From contig NZ_CAMDRE010000001.1 of the NCBI RefSeq assembly GCF_945906775.1, positions 3,100,001-3,164,000 on the forward strand: 64,000 bases of DNA, written 5' to 3'. The notes beneath the pieces were generated by a model that made no database searches, was not told the origin of the DNA, and worked only from the letters and a program-made list of their open reading frames with translations. Origin of the DNA: Citrobacter sp. Marseille-Q6884. GTDB taxonomy: Bacteria > Pseudomonadota > Gammaproteobacteria > Enterobacterales > Enterobacteriaceae. Position numbers and translations under genes: made by a program. Positions 41,898-50,542 of this stretch are shown here, piece by piece. Within the stretch, counting starts at the first letter, position 1, and each line of letters begins with the position of its first letter.

Positions 41898-44084
41898 TCA
41901 GAATTGATAACTTGCTGTGAGACTGACGTTACGCGGTTCGCCATAGACGATAGAACCTTCAACGTTGGTGTCGTAGGTTTTATCAAACAGGTTATTGATA
42001 TTGCCCTGAATGGTGAAGTTTTTCGTGATCTGATAACGGGTGAACAGATCCACAAGCGTATAACTCCCTTGTTCTGCACGGAAGGTGCCGTAAGGGGTAA
42101 CGGTATCGCTATAAACTCGGTTCTGCCAGTTAACACCGCCGCCAACGGTGAGCTCGGGAATTGTCGGCAGGCGATAACGGGTGAACACTTTTACGCTGGT
42201 ACGCGGCAGATTTGGGTTCACCGCATTCCCTTCATTGTCTTCTGCGACATAACGCGTCGCGCCGAAAGTCATCTGCCAGTTATCTGTAATCGCACCGTTA
42301 ACTTCAAATTCGACCCCTTTACTGACCGTGCCATCCGTTGCTTTATAGGCCGTTTCACCATTACTGCCGGCGATCGGGACGCCGGTAGACTGGCCCAGGT
42401 TGTCCTGCTCTATACGGAACACCGCCAGAGTTGTCGTCAGACGACTATTCATCCAGTCCGACTTCAGACCCACCTCGTAGTTGTTGCCGGTAATAGGGGA
42501 CAGATATTTGCCCGAGCTGTCTCGCTCATTCTGCGGCTGGAAGATAGAGGTATAACTGGCGTACGTTGACCAGTTGTCGTCGATGTCATAAACCAGACCC
42601 GCATACGGCGTGGTGTGGTTTTTCTCCATGCTGTAGGTCAGAGTATCGATGCGCCAGTTGGTATAGCGTGCGCCCAGAATTAAATGCAGGGGATCGGCCA
42701 GCGAGATGCGCGTTGCGGCATACAGTGACTTCATATGCGTGGTATCGTCCTGCGCCAGACTCTGGGGGCTCCAGAGGGTTTCAGGGAAGTTGCCATTGAA
42801 GTTATAAAAGCTGCCCAGTTCGCTCGGGAAAACGTTCGCCCATGCACTGTCATAACGGTTGTTTTGCTTACTGTAGCTGCCGCCCACCATCAGATTATGT
42901 TGACGACCAAACAGGTCATAGCCACCGTCGGCAAACAGATCGACAGCATCTACTTTGCGTTTTCCACTGTTCCAGCCGGTGCCACCGACATAATCATAAC
43001 CCGGACCATAGTTAGAATACGGGCCAACCAGCATGCCGGTGTTCTTATCGACATAGGCATCGATATACATCGTTTTACTGTCGAATTTGACCTCTGAGTG
43101 GGTGGCGTTCATGGTCGCCTGCCAGGTCCCGGCAAAACGCTGTTTAAGGGTGACAAAGACTTTGTTGATGTCTTTATCATTGTAGGCCCAGTCAGGAGCC
43201 GTACTGCGCGAGCGGTCATAGCTGTTTTTGCTGCCATCGGTATTCCAGCGCGGTAAACCACCCCAGGTCGGGCTGTTCACATCAATGCGCTGATATTCAT
43301 ACCCTGCAGACAAAAGGGTGGTATCGCCGAGATCGGCATCAACAATTCCGGAGAAGAACATCTTTTCGCTGTTGTAGCGATCAAGCCAGGAATCGTTGTT
43401 CTGATACCCCGTCACAATGCGAGCGCGGACATTGCCCTCTGCCGTCAGTGGACTTTGTAAATCTGTCACATAGCGCTGTTTGTTCCAGCTGCCATATTCT
43501 GCCGAAACATTTCCCGTAAACTCACGACTTGTCGCATGTTTTCGAATCATATTAATGGAAGCGGAAGGGTTGCCAGTGCCGGTCATTAAACCGTTCGCGC
43601 CACGAACGACTTCCACACGTTCAAACAGAGCCATATCGGACAGCGCATCGCCGAGATTCCAACGTGACTCAAAGTAGGTTGGAATGCCATCAACCATGTA
43701 ATTATCAATCTGGAAACCGCGGGAGAAATAACTGCTGCGATCCGAATCCGCCTGGCTTTTGCTGATCCCTAACGTGTTATCCATTACATCGCCCAGCGTT
43801 TGTAGCTGCTGATCTTCCATGCGCTGCAGGCTGACAATGCTGACGGATTGCGGGATATCACGCTGCGTCATCTGCATTTTTGTGCCCGCAGTGGTTGATT
43901 TGACGCTGTAATCCTGCGCTTCGCTGGATGTAGCAGAGGCAGAACCTTCAACGATCACGGTTTCCTCTGTAGGCGCAGCAACGCTCGTAGAGGGGAGCAA
44001 CGCTATGGCAATGCAGGCGGCGAGCAAAGAGGGGGCTACAGTAAATTGGGGCGAGTTATCCCTGTCGAATGTTGGAAAAGACAT
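41898..44084 (-). CDS. fhuE: FhuE ferric-coprogen/rhodotorulate receptor
   Basis: 728 residues, near the 729 of E. coli FhuE and closely similar throughout. The signal peptide ends near STSVAA. TonB box region EETVIVEGSA, plug domain (TQRDIPQSVSIVSLQRMEDQ, ERVEVVRGANGLMTG), then a 22-strand-type outer-membrane barrel ending with the terminal phenylalanine (SLTASYQF). It imports coprogen-class hydroxamate siderophores. Its normal left neighbour ptsG is absent; a tRNA-Asn gene is there instead. Confidence 0.96.
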   Translation of the reverse strand: MSFPTFDRDNSPQFTVAPSLLAACIAIALLPSTSVAAPTEETVIVEGSASATSSEAQDYSVKSTTAGTKMQMTQRDIPQSVSIVSLQRMEDQQLQTLGDVMDNTLGISKSQADSDRSSYFSRGFQIDNYMVDGIPTYFESRWNLGDALSDMALFERVEVVRGANGLMTGTGNPSASINMIRKHATSREFTGNVSAEYGSWNKQRYVTDLQSPLTAEGNVRARIVTGYQNNDSWLDRYNSEKMFFSGIVDADLGDTTLLSAGYEYQRIDVNSPTWGGLPRWNTDGSKNSYDRSRSTAPDWAYNDKDINKVFVTLKQRFAGTWQATMNATHSEVKFDSKTMYIDAYVDKNTGMLVGPYSNYGPGYDYVGGTGWNSGKRKVDAVDLFADGGYDLFGRQHNLMVGGSYSKQNNRYDSAWANVFPSELGSFYNFNGNFPETLWSPQSLAQDDTTHMKSLYAATRISLADPLHLILGARYTNWRIDTLTYSMEKNHTTPYAGLVYDIDDNWSTYASYTSIFQPQNERDSSGKYLSPITGNNYEVGLKSDWMNSRLTTTLAVFRIEQDNLGQSTGVPIAGSNGETAYKATDGTVSKGVEFEVNGAITDNWQMTFGATRYVAEDNEGNAVNPNLPRTSVKVFTRYRLPTIPELTVGGGVNWQNRVYSDTVTPYGTFRAEQGSYTLVDLFTRYQITKNFTIQGNINNLFDKTYDTNVEGSIVYGEPRNVSLTASYQF

Positions 44085-44432
44085 CTGAAGGTCCTTGATT
44101 ATTATTAATATTGGGTTCGAATGACACGTGTCTGAGGTGAACCCTTTAGGTGTTAACTATTTAAATTGCATGTAAATACAAATGCGAAATATACGCATTT
44201 ACATTCAATGTGTAAACAGATGCAACAGCCATAAATGAAATAATGTTTCAGTACTATTGCTGGGCTATCGCGTTGGGAAATGGTTATAAGAACAGCACTG
44301 GAAGCGTTTTTGGCTTAAATAATCGAGGGTTAAAGTTGAAAGAGCGTGAGTAACTCGCTCATACTCTATACTCGCAGAGTGACCCGGCGTAGCATGCACA
44401 ACGCAAGGCTCTTAATGAAAAAGGAAAATGTC
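44085..44432. promoter_or_regulatory. fhuE/hinT divergent region
   Basis: 348 bases without a gene. Two palindromes are visible: GACACGTGTC at 44123-44132, close to the fhuE start, and AAATGCG-N7-CGCATTT at 44180-44200, in an AT-rich tract of repeated AAATGCR/YGCATTT and TGTAAA motifs. fhuE is Fur-regulated in E. coli, so the second palindrome may cover the Fur region, although it is not a textbook Fur box. The hinT promoter must lie at the right end; I could not place it. Confidence 0.5.
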
Positions 44433-44792
44433 GTGGCAGAAGAAACTATATTCAGCAAAATTATTCGTCGTGAAATTCCCTCTGATATCGTGTACCAGGA
44501 CGAACTGGTCACCGCGTTTCGTGATATTTCTCCGCAGGCACCTACGCATATCCTGATCATTCCTAACGTCCTGATCCCTACCGTTAACGATGTTACGGCC
44601 GAACACGAACAGGCGCTGGGCAGAATGGTCACGGTTGCCGCGAAAATAGCTGAACAGGAAGGCATTGCCGAAGACGGTTACCGTTTGATCATGAATACGA
44701 ATCGCCACGGGGGCCAGGAGGTGTATCACATTCATATGCATCTGCTGGGAGGCCGTGCGTTGGGTCCAATGCTTGCGCATAAAGGCCTTTGA
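44433..44792 (+). CDS. hinT: HinT purine nucleoside phosphoramidase
   Basis: 119 residues from the GTG at 44433 (MAEETIFSKIIRREIPSDIV) with an AAGGAAAA ribosome site; the longer upstream reading is rejected because the family starts here. HIT family: the triad motif is GGQEVYHIHMHLLGG near residues 95-109, giving H-x-H-x-H. It hydrolyses AMP-lysine-type phosphoramidates. It is the first gene of a close-packed run hinT-ycfL-lpoB-thiK-nagZ-ycfP that matches E. coli. Confidence 0.95.
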   Translation: MAEETIFSKIIRREIPSDIVYQDELVTAFRDISPQAPTHILIIPNVLIPTVNDVTAEHEQALGRMVTVAAKIAEQEGIAEDGYRLIMNTNRHGGQEVYHIHMHLLGGRALGPMLAHKGL

Positions 44793-44794
44793 TC

Positions 44795-45169
44795 ATGACG
44801 AGAGGATGCATTGCACTGTCGTTGAGCTTGCTGCTACTGGCTGGCTGTCGTTCACATCCCGAAATTCCGGTCAGTGACGAACAGACCCTGGTGATGGAAT
44901 CAACGATACTGGCTGCGGGGATATCAGCAGAACAACCCGTATTAACCACGTCTGATATTCAGGCCTCGGCATCCTCGCGACTCTATAACGAAAGACAAGA
45001 ACCTGTCACCGTTCACTACCGGTTTTACTGGTATGACGCCAGAGGGTTGGAGATGCACCCTCTGGAAGCGCCACGCAGCATCACTATTCCGGCACGTTCG
45101 GCGGTGACGCTGTACGGCAGCGCCAATTTTCTGGGGGCGCACAAAGTTAGACTTTATCTTTATTTGTAA
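44795..45169 (+). CDS. ycfL: YcfL lipoprotein (DUF1425)
   Basis: 124 residues from the ATG at 44795 (MTRGCIALSLSLLLLAGCRS). The lipobox LLAG-C near residue 18 predicts a lipoprotein. The rest (SSRLYNERQEPVTVHYRFYWYDARGLEM, quoted as NERQEPVTVHYRFYWYDARG) is the conserved YcfL core. Function is not established, but it stands beside lpoB, a penicillin-binding-protein activator, in E. coli as well. It lies 2 bases after hinT. Confidence 0.92.
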   Translation: MTRGCIALSLSLLLLAGCRSHPEIPVSDEQTLVMESTILAAGISAEQPVLTTSDIQASASSRLYNERQEPVTVHYRFYWYDARGLEMHPLEAPRSITIPARSAVTLYGSANFLGAHKVRLYLYL

Positions 45170-45182
45170 GGGGTGAATCTTG

Positions 45183-45824
45183 ATGATCAAAATGAATCGC
45201 TACGCATTGATTGCCGCGCTGGCGATGTTCCTCTCTGGTTGTGTGGCGCAACGTGAGCCTGCACCGGTTGAGGAAGTCAAGCCGGTGCCGGAGCAACCCG
45301 CGCAGCCGCAACAGCCCGTACCGGTTGTCCCTACGGTGCCTACCATTCCGCAGCAACCGGGTCCGATTGAACATGAAGATCAAACGGCACAACCGACCCC
45401 ACGGCAACGTCATTATGACTGGAACGGTGCCATGCAGCCGATGGTCGGGAAAATGCTTCAGGCCGAGGGTGTCAAAGCCGGTGGGGTTCTGCTGGTTGAT
45501 AGCGTGAATAACCGTACCAATGGCTCTTTGAATGCAGGCGAGGCAACGGAAACACTGCGTAATGCGCTGGCGAATAATGGGAAATTTACCCTGGTTTCTG
45601 CACAGCAATTGTCACTGGCCAAGCAACAGTTAGGTCTGTCACCAAACGACAGTCTGGGTACGCGCAGTAAAGCGATTGGTATTGCCCGTAACGTTGGCGC
45701 ACAGTATGTGCTCTATTCCAGCGCATCCGGTAACGTCAATTCGCCTTCACTGCAAATGCAATTAATGCTGGTACAAACTGGCGAGATAATCTGGTCAGGT
45801 AAAGGTGCGGTTCAGCAACAATAA
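45183..45824 (+). CDS. lpoB: LpoB outer-membrane activator of PBP1B
   Basis: 213 residues from the ATG at 45183 (MIKMNRYALIAALAMFLSGC), identical in length to E. coli LpoB. Lipobox LSGC near residues 17-20; a proline/glutamine-rich disordered spacer (residues about 25-70) spans the periplasm; the globular domain from HYDWNGAMQPMVGKML contacts PBP1B and stimulates peptidoglycan synthesis. It overlaps thiK by 20 bases. Confidence 0.95.
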   Translation: MIKMNRYALIAALAMFLSGCVAQREPAPVEEVKPVPEQPAQPQQPVPVVPTVPTIPQQPGPIEHEDQTAQPTPRQRHYDWNGAMQPMVGKMLQAEGVKAGGVLLVDSVNNRTNGSLNAGEATETLRNALANNGKFTLVSAQQLSLAKQQLGLSPNDSLGTRSKAIGIARNVGAQYVLYSSASGNVNSPSLQMQLMLVQTGEIIWSGKGAVQQQ

Positions 45825-46629
45825 CAGAATGACGCGCGACGAGGTGTTGTCGCGCTATTTTCCGCAGTATCACCCCGTCGTGGCCAACCAAAGCGGCTTG
45901 AGCGGCGGGAGCTGTATCATCGAACACCATTCCCACCGCGTCGTGCTTCGTTGTCATCATGATCCCTACGCCCCCGAGGCGCATTTTTTACGCCACTATC
46001 ATGCGTTGAAAAGCCTGCCGGAAAGCCTGGCGCCCAGACCGCATTTTTATACGCGAGGGTGGATGGCAGTGGGCTATTTTCACGGTAAGGTAGAATCCAG
46101 ATTACCGGAAGCCGACGAACTCGCAGGCTTACTGTATCATCTTCATCAACAACCCTGTTTTGGCTGGCGGGTTAGCATGTTGCCGTTACTCGAACAGTAC
46201 TGGCAGTCCAGCGATCCTGCGCGTCGAACGTTGCGTTGGTTACGTGTGCTCAAGCAGTTAAGAAAACGGCGGGAGCCTCGCCCATTGCGCCTGGTACCAT
46301 TGCATATGGATGTCCACGGCGACAATATCGTGCATACGGCGTCAGGGCTGCGGTTGATCGACTGGGAGTATGCCGGGGATGGCGATATTGCGCTGGAACT
46401 GGCGGCAGTGTGGGTCGCCGATGAGTCTCAGCATCGACAACTGGTTAACGCCTATGCGCAGAAGGCGCATATTGAACCTGAAACCCTGTGGCGACAGGTC
46501 TGCCAATGGCAACCCTGGGTGATGATGTTGAAAGCGGGCTGGTTCGAGTATCGCTGGCAACAAACCGGCGAGAGACAATTTATCAGGCTGGCCGATGAAA
46601 CCTGGCGGCAGCTTACAATGAAAGGATAA
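45805..46629 (+). CDS. thiK: ThiK thiamine kinase
   Basis: 274 residues from a GTG at 45805 (MRFSNNNRMTRDEVLSRYFP), the same length as E. coli ThiK. APH/choline-kinase fold: LSGGSCIIEHHSHRVVLR (nucleotide loop), the Brenner-type catalytic motif LHMDVHGDNIVH near residue 168 and RLIDWEYAGDGDIALEL with the metal-binding aspartate. It phosphorylates thiamine for salvage. It overlaps lpoB by 20 bases and precedes nagZ by 10 bases. Confidence 0.93.
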   Translation: MRFSNNNRMTRDEVLSRYFPQYHPVVANQSGLSGGSCIIEHHSHRVVLRCHHDPYAPEAHFLRHYHALKSLPESLAPRPHFYTRGWMAVGYFHGKVESRLPEADELAGLLYHLHQQPCFGWRVSMLPLLEQYWQSSDPARRTLRWLRVLKQLRKRREPRPLRLVPLHMDVHGDNIVHTASGLRLIDWEYAGDGDIALELAAVWVADESQHRQLVNAYAQKAHIEPETLWRQVCQWQPWVMMLKAGWFEYRWQQTGERQFIRLADETWRQLTMKG

Positions 46630-46639
46630 GGAGAGCAGT

Positions 46640-47665
46640 GTGGGTCCAGTAATGTTGGATGTTGAAGGGTATGAGCTGGACGCGGAAGAGCGCGAGATTC
46701 TGGCACATCCGCTGGTGGGTGGGTTGATCCTCTTTACCCGAAATTACCACGACCCGGAACAGTTGCGTGAACTGGTTCGTCAGATTCGCGCGGCGTCACG
46801 TAATCACCTGGTGGTGGCGGTGGATCAGGAAGGGGGACGTGTTCAGCGTTTTCGCGAGGGCTTTACTCGCCTGCCTGCGGCACAATCCTTTGCCGCGTTA
46901 CACGGCCTGGAAGTGGGCGGAAAACTGGCTGAGGATGCAGGATGGCTCATGGCCAGTGAAATGATCGCCATGGATATCGACATCAGTTTTGCGCCGGTAC
47001 TGGATGTGGGGCATATCAGCGCTGCGATTGGTGAGCGTTCTTATCATGCCGATCCCGCGAAAGCGCTGGCAATGGCGAGCCGTTTTATTGACGGCATGCA
47101 TGCTGCAGGCATGAAAACCACCGGTAAACATTTCCCCGGCCATGGCGCGGTGACGGCGGATTCACACAAAGAAACGCCGACCGATCCGCGACCGGAAGCC
47201 GAGATTCGCGCTAAAGATATGTCGGTGTTCAAGTCACTGATTACGGAAAATAAACTTGATGCGATTATGCCAGCACACGTCATTTATAGTGAGGTGGACC
47301 CGCGTCCGGCGAGTGGCTCTCCTCACTGGCTGAAAACGGTGCTACGTCAGGAGCTTGGCTTCGAAGGCGTCATTTTCTCTGACGATCTGTCGATGGAAGG
47401 TGCGGCGATCATGGGAAGTTACGCGGAACGTGGACAAGCATCGCTCGATGCAGGTTGCGATATGATCCTGGTCTGCAATAATCGTAAGGGAGCTGTCAGT
47501 GTGTTAGATAATCTGTCGCCGATCAATGCGGAACGTGTTACACGTTTGTATCATAAAGGTTCATTTTCGCGTCAGGAACTGATGGACTCGGCACGCTGGA
47601 AAACGATCAGCGCCCAGCTCAACCAGCTTCATGAGCGTTGGCAGGAAGAGAAAGCAGGTCATTAA
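46640..47665 (+). CDS. nagZ: NagZ beta-N-acetylhexosaminidase
   Basis: 341 residues from a GTG with a GGATAAGGAG ribosome site. Glycoside hydrolase family 3; the family motif KHFPGHGAVTADSHKETP near residues 163-180 contains the Asp-His general acid/base pair, and FSDDLSMEGA near 245 has the nucleophilic aspartate. It removes GlcNAc from anhydromuropeptides in cytoplasmic cell-wall recycling; its product helps induce AmpC in bacteria that carry ampR-ampC. Confidence 0.96.
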   Translation: MGPVMLDVEGYELDAEEREILAHPLVGGLILFTRNYHDPEQLRELVRQIRAASRNHLVVAVDQEGGRVQRFREGFTRLPAAQSFAALHGLEVGGKLAEDAGWLMASEMIAMDIDISFAPVLDVGHISAAIGERSYHADPAKALAMASRFIDGMHAAGMKTTGKHFPGHGAVTADSHKETPTDPRPEAEIRAKDMSVFKSLITENKLDAIMPAHVIYSEVDPRPASGSPHWLKTVLRQELGFEGVIFSDDLSMEGAAIMGSYAERGQASLDAGCDMILVCNNRKGAVSVLDNLSPINAERVTRLYHKGSFSRQELMDSARWKTISAQLNQLHERWQEEKAGH

Positions 47666-47686
47666 CGCAAGTTTGGTGAGGATGCG

Positions 47687-48229
47687 ATGATTATCTATTT
47701 ACACGGTTTTGACTCTAACAGCCCGGGCAACCACGAGAAAGTATTGCAGCTGCAATTCATCGACCCGGATGTCAGGCTGATTAGCTACAGTACACGGCAT
47801 CCTAAACATGATATGCAGCATCTGCTGAAAGAAGTAGATAAAATGTTGCAACTTAATGTGGACGACAGGCCGTTGATTTGCGGCGTGGGGCTGGGTGGCT
47901 ACTGGGCTGAACGGATTGGTTTCCTGTGTGATATTCGCCAGGTGGTGTTTAATCCTAACCTGTTCCCGTACGAGAACATGGAAGGGAAAATCGACAGGCC
48001 CGAAGAGTATGCGGACATCGCCACAAAATGCGTGACCAACTTCCGTGAAAAGAATCGCGACCGCTGCCTGGTTATCCTGTCACGCCATGATGAAGCGCTG
48101 AACAGTCAGCGATCGTCAGAAGAGCTGCACCATTTCTATGAAATAGTATGGGATGAAGAACAAACGCATAAGTTCAAGAATATCTCCACGCATTTGCAGC
48201 GCATCAAAGCCTTCAAGACGTTAGGTTAG
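47687..48229 (+). CDS. ycfP: YcfP, UPF0227 alpha/beta-hydrolase-like protein
   Basis: 180 residues, close to E. coli YcfP. It starts MIIYLHGFDSNSPGNHEK like an alpha/beta-hydrolase oxyanion strand, but where the nucleophile elbow GxSxG would be it reads CGVGLGGYWAER, without serine; E. coli YcfP is the same as far as I recall. A late LSRHDEALNS and histidine-containing tail resemble hydrolase acid/base regions. Function is unknown. It lies 21 bases after nagZ and is followed by a strong terminator. Confidence 0.92.
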   Translation: MIIYLHGFDSNSPGNHEKVLQLQFIDPDVRLISYSTRHPKHDMQHLLKEVDKMLQLNVDDRPLICGVGLGGYWAERIGFLCDIRQVVFNPNLFPYENMEGKIDRPEEYADIATKCVTNFREKNRDRCLVILSRHDEALNSQRSSEELHHFYEIVWDEEQTHKFKNISTHLQRIKAFKTLG

Positions 48230-48249
48230 TCATTCATTAAATGTTAATT

Positions 48250-48275
48250 AAACCAGCCTTCGGGCTGGTTTTTTT
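48250..48275 (+). terminator. ycfP terminator
   Basis: AAACCAGCC pairs with GGCTGGTTT around a TTCG tetraloop, followed by further T residues. It is a very strong intrinsic terminator 20 bases after ycfP. Confidence 0.92.
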
Positions 48276-48316
48276 GTCCTTTACATTTGGGTTGTCTATC
48301 TTTTCAGCATTAAAAC

Positions 48317-48330
48317 TTGATGCACATCAA
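48317..48330 (+). promoter_or_regulatory. FNR site upstream of ndh
   Basis: TTGATGCACATCAA is a perfect FNR consensus (TTGAT-N4-ATCAA), 137-150 bases before the ndh start. FNR repression of ndh under anaerobiosis is established in E. coli. Confidence 0.88.
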
Positions 48331-48466
48331 TTTTGGTATGACCAATGCACCGTTCGTGTTATTCTCACTCTCGAAGAACATTTTCATTACCGTAACTTGT
48401 TGTTAATTAAAGGCTATGTCAATAACTTTTAATTAACAATTGGTTAATAAATTTGAGGGGGTCACG

Positions 48467-49771
48467 TTGACTACACCATTGAAAAGGATCGTGATTGTCG
48501 GCGGCGGTGCTGGCGGACTGGAAATGGCGACGCAGCTGGGTAAAAAACTGGGTCGTAAGAAAAAGGCAAAAATCACGCTGGTAGATAGAAACCATAGCCA
48601 TCTGTGGAAACCTTTATTGCACGAAGTGGCGACTGGGTCACTGGATGAAGGTGTAGATGCGCTGAGCTATCTGGCACATGCCCGAAATCATGGCTTCCAG
48701 TTTCAGCTGGGCTCGGTGATGGATATCGACCGTGAAGCCAAGACTATCACCATTGCTGAGTTACGCGATGAGAAAGGCGAACTTCTGGTGCCTGAGCGTA
48801 AAGTGCCGTATGACACACTGGTGATGGCATTGGGCAGTACGTCCAACGACTTCAACACGCCGGGCGTAAAAGAAAACTGCATTTTCCTCGATAACCCGCA
48901 CCAGGCGCGTCGTTTCCACCAGGAAATGCTGAACCTGTTTTTAAAATACTCCGCGAGCCTGGGCGCGAACGGAAAAGTGAATATTGCTATTGTGGGCGGC
49001 GGGGCGACGGGTGTAGAACTCTCTGCTGAACTGCACAATGCGGTAAAACAGCTGCACAGCTATGGGTACAAAGGGCTGACCAACGAAGCGCTAAACGTGA
49101 CGCTGGTGGAAGCCGGTGAACGTATTCTGCCTGCGTTGCCGCCGCGTATTTCCAGCGCCGCGCATAATGAACTGACCAAACTGGGTGTCCGTGTACTGAC
49201 TCAGACGATGGTGACCAGCGCTGATGAAGGCGGTCTGCACACTAAAGACGGTGAATACATTAAAGCCGATCTGATGGTGTGGGCAGCGGGTATCAAAGCG
49301 CCAGACTTTATGAAAGAGATTGGTGGTCTGGAAACAAACCGCATCAACCAGCTGGTGGTGGAGCCTACGCTGCAAACCACGCGCGATCCTGACGTTTACG
49401 CGATTGGTGACTGTGCTTCCTGTGCTCGTCCGGAAGGTGGCTTTGTTCCACCACGTGCTCAGGCTGCACATCAGATGGCATCCTGCGCGTTGAACAACAT
49501 TCTAGCGCAGATGAATGGTAAAGCCCTGAAAGCGTATCAGTATAAAGACCACGGCTCTTTGGTTTCGCTTTCTAACTTCTCTACCGTCGGTAGCCTGATG
49601 GGGAACCTGACGCGCGGTTCGATGATGGTGGAAGGGCGTATTGCTCGCTTTGTGTACATCTCGTTGTACCGTATGCACCAGATTGCGCTGCACGGTTACT
49701 TTAAAACCGGGCTGATGATGTTGGTCGGCAGTATTAACCGTGTGATCCGCCCACGCCTGAAACTGCATTAA
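48467..49771 (+). CDS. ndh: Ndh type II NADH dehydrogenase
   Basis: 434 residues from a TTG at 48467 (MTTPLKRIVIVGGGAGGLEM), with a TGAGGGGG ribosome site; E. coli ndh uses the same rare start. FAD-binding GGGAGG at the N-terminus, NADH-binding VNIAIVGGGATGVELSAEL near residue 172, the second FAD motif VYAIGDCASC, and a C-terminal amphipathic region (INRVIRPRLKLH) for membrane attachment. Non-proton-pumping, it passes electrons from NADH to ubiquinone in aerobic growth. Confidence 0.96.
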   Translation: MTTPLKRIVIVGGGAGGLEMATQLGKKLGRKKKAKITLVDRNHSHLWKPLLHEVATGSLDEGVDALSYLAHARNHGFQFQLGSVMDIDREAKTITIAELRDEKGELLVPERKVPYDTLVMALGSTSNDFNTPGVKENCIFLDNPHQARRFHQEMLNLFLKYSASLGANGKVNIAIVGGGATGVELSAELHNAVKQLHSYGYKGLTNEALNVTLVEAGERILPALPPRISSAAHNELTKLGVRVLTQTMVTSADEGGLHTKDGEYIKADLMVWAAGIKAPDFMKEIGGLETNRINQLVVEPTLQTTRDPDVYAIGDCASCARPEGGFVPPRAQAAHQMASCALNNILAQMNGKALKAYQYKDHGSLVSLSNFSTVGSLMGNLTRGSMMVEGRIARFVYISLYRMHQIALHGYFKTGLMMLVGSINRVIRPRLKLH

Positions 49772-49785
49772 TCATAGACGTATCT

Positions 49786-49813
49786 TGCCGGATAACACTG
49801 TGTTTATCCGGCA
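49786..49813 (+). terminator. REP-like hairpin after ndh
   Basis: TGCCGGATAA pairs with TTATCCGGCA around CACTGTGT, followed by CCTTCTT. The GCCGGATAA type stem is typical of enterobacterial REP/terminator-like intergenic elements. Confidence 0.6.
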
Positions 49814-49941
49814 CCTTCTTCAGAGTTCTCTGAATCATGCTGTTTTGCAGCACCCTCACGCTATTTTCATCCCCATTCCGATTGGCATTCCTCACATCTT
49901 GTTGCAAAGTTGTTGCTAATAGCAAAAAAGGAGGAAGTCCC

Positions 49942-50481
49942 GTGAATAAATCAATGTTGGCGGGTATAGGGATTGGCGTAGCTGCTGCGCTGGGTGTTGC
50001 AGCGGTGGCCAGTCTGAACGTTTTTGAGCGTGGCCCACAGTATGCACAAGTGGTTTCTGCAACCCCGATTAAAGAGTCAGTAAAAACACCGCGCCAGGAG
50101 TGCCGGAACGTGACGGTTACGCACCGTAAGCCGGTACAAGATGAAAACCGTATCGCGGGTTCCGTGCTGGGTGCGGTAGCGGGTGGTGTCATCGGTCATC
50201 AGTTCGGTGGCGGGCGTGGTAAAGATATTGCGACCGTAGCGGGTGCGTTAGGTGGGGGATATGCCGGCAACCAGATCCAGGGGTCAATGCAGGAAAACGA
50301 TACCTACACCACAACGCAGCAGCGCTGTAAAACGGTGTACGACAAGTCTGAGAAAATGCTTGGCTACGACGTAACATACAAAATTGGCGATCAGCAGGGC
50401 AAAATCCGAATGGATAAAGATCCCGGGTCGCAAATTCCACTGGATAACAACGGCCAGTTGGTTCTGAATAACAAAGCATAA
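49942..50481 (+). CDS. ycfJ: YcfJ glycine-zipper membrane protein
   Basis: 179 residues from a GTG at 49942 (MNKSMLAGIGIGVAAALGVA) with a perfect AAGGAGGA ribosome site; an upstream in-frame start is rejected. N-terminal hydrophobic anchor, then a glycine zipper 2TM domain near residues 72-112 (SVLGAVAGGVIGHQFGGG, TVAGALGGGYAGNQIQG). It is related to Rick_17kDa/SlyB-like envelope proteins. Function is uncertain; homologues affect biofilm and the envelope. A terminator follows. Confidence 0.92.
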   Translation: MNKSMLAGIGIGVAAALGVAAVASLNVFERGPQYAQVVSATPIKESVKTPRQECRNVTVTHRKPVQDENRIAGSVLGAVAGGVIGHQFGGGRGKDIATVAGALGGGYAGNQIQGSMQENDTYTTTQQRCKTVYDKSEKMLGYDVTYKIGDQQGKIRMDKDPGSQIPLDNNGQLVLNNKA

Positions 50482-50506
50482 AATAGCTTTACGCTGTACA
50501 TCAATT

Positions 50507-50541
50507 AGCCCCCCATTCGCTCAGGCTGGGGGGCTTTTTTT
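50507..50541 (+). terminator. ycfJ terminator
   Basis: AGCCCCCC pairs with GGGGGGCT around a 13-base loop, followed by TTTTTT. It lies 25 bases after ycfJ and just before the end of the convergent receptor gene. Confidence 0.85.
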
Positions 50542-50542
50542 A

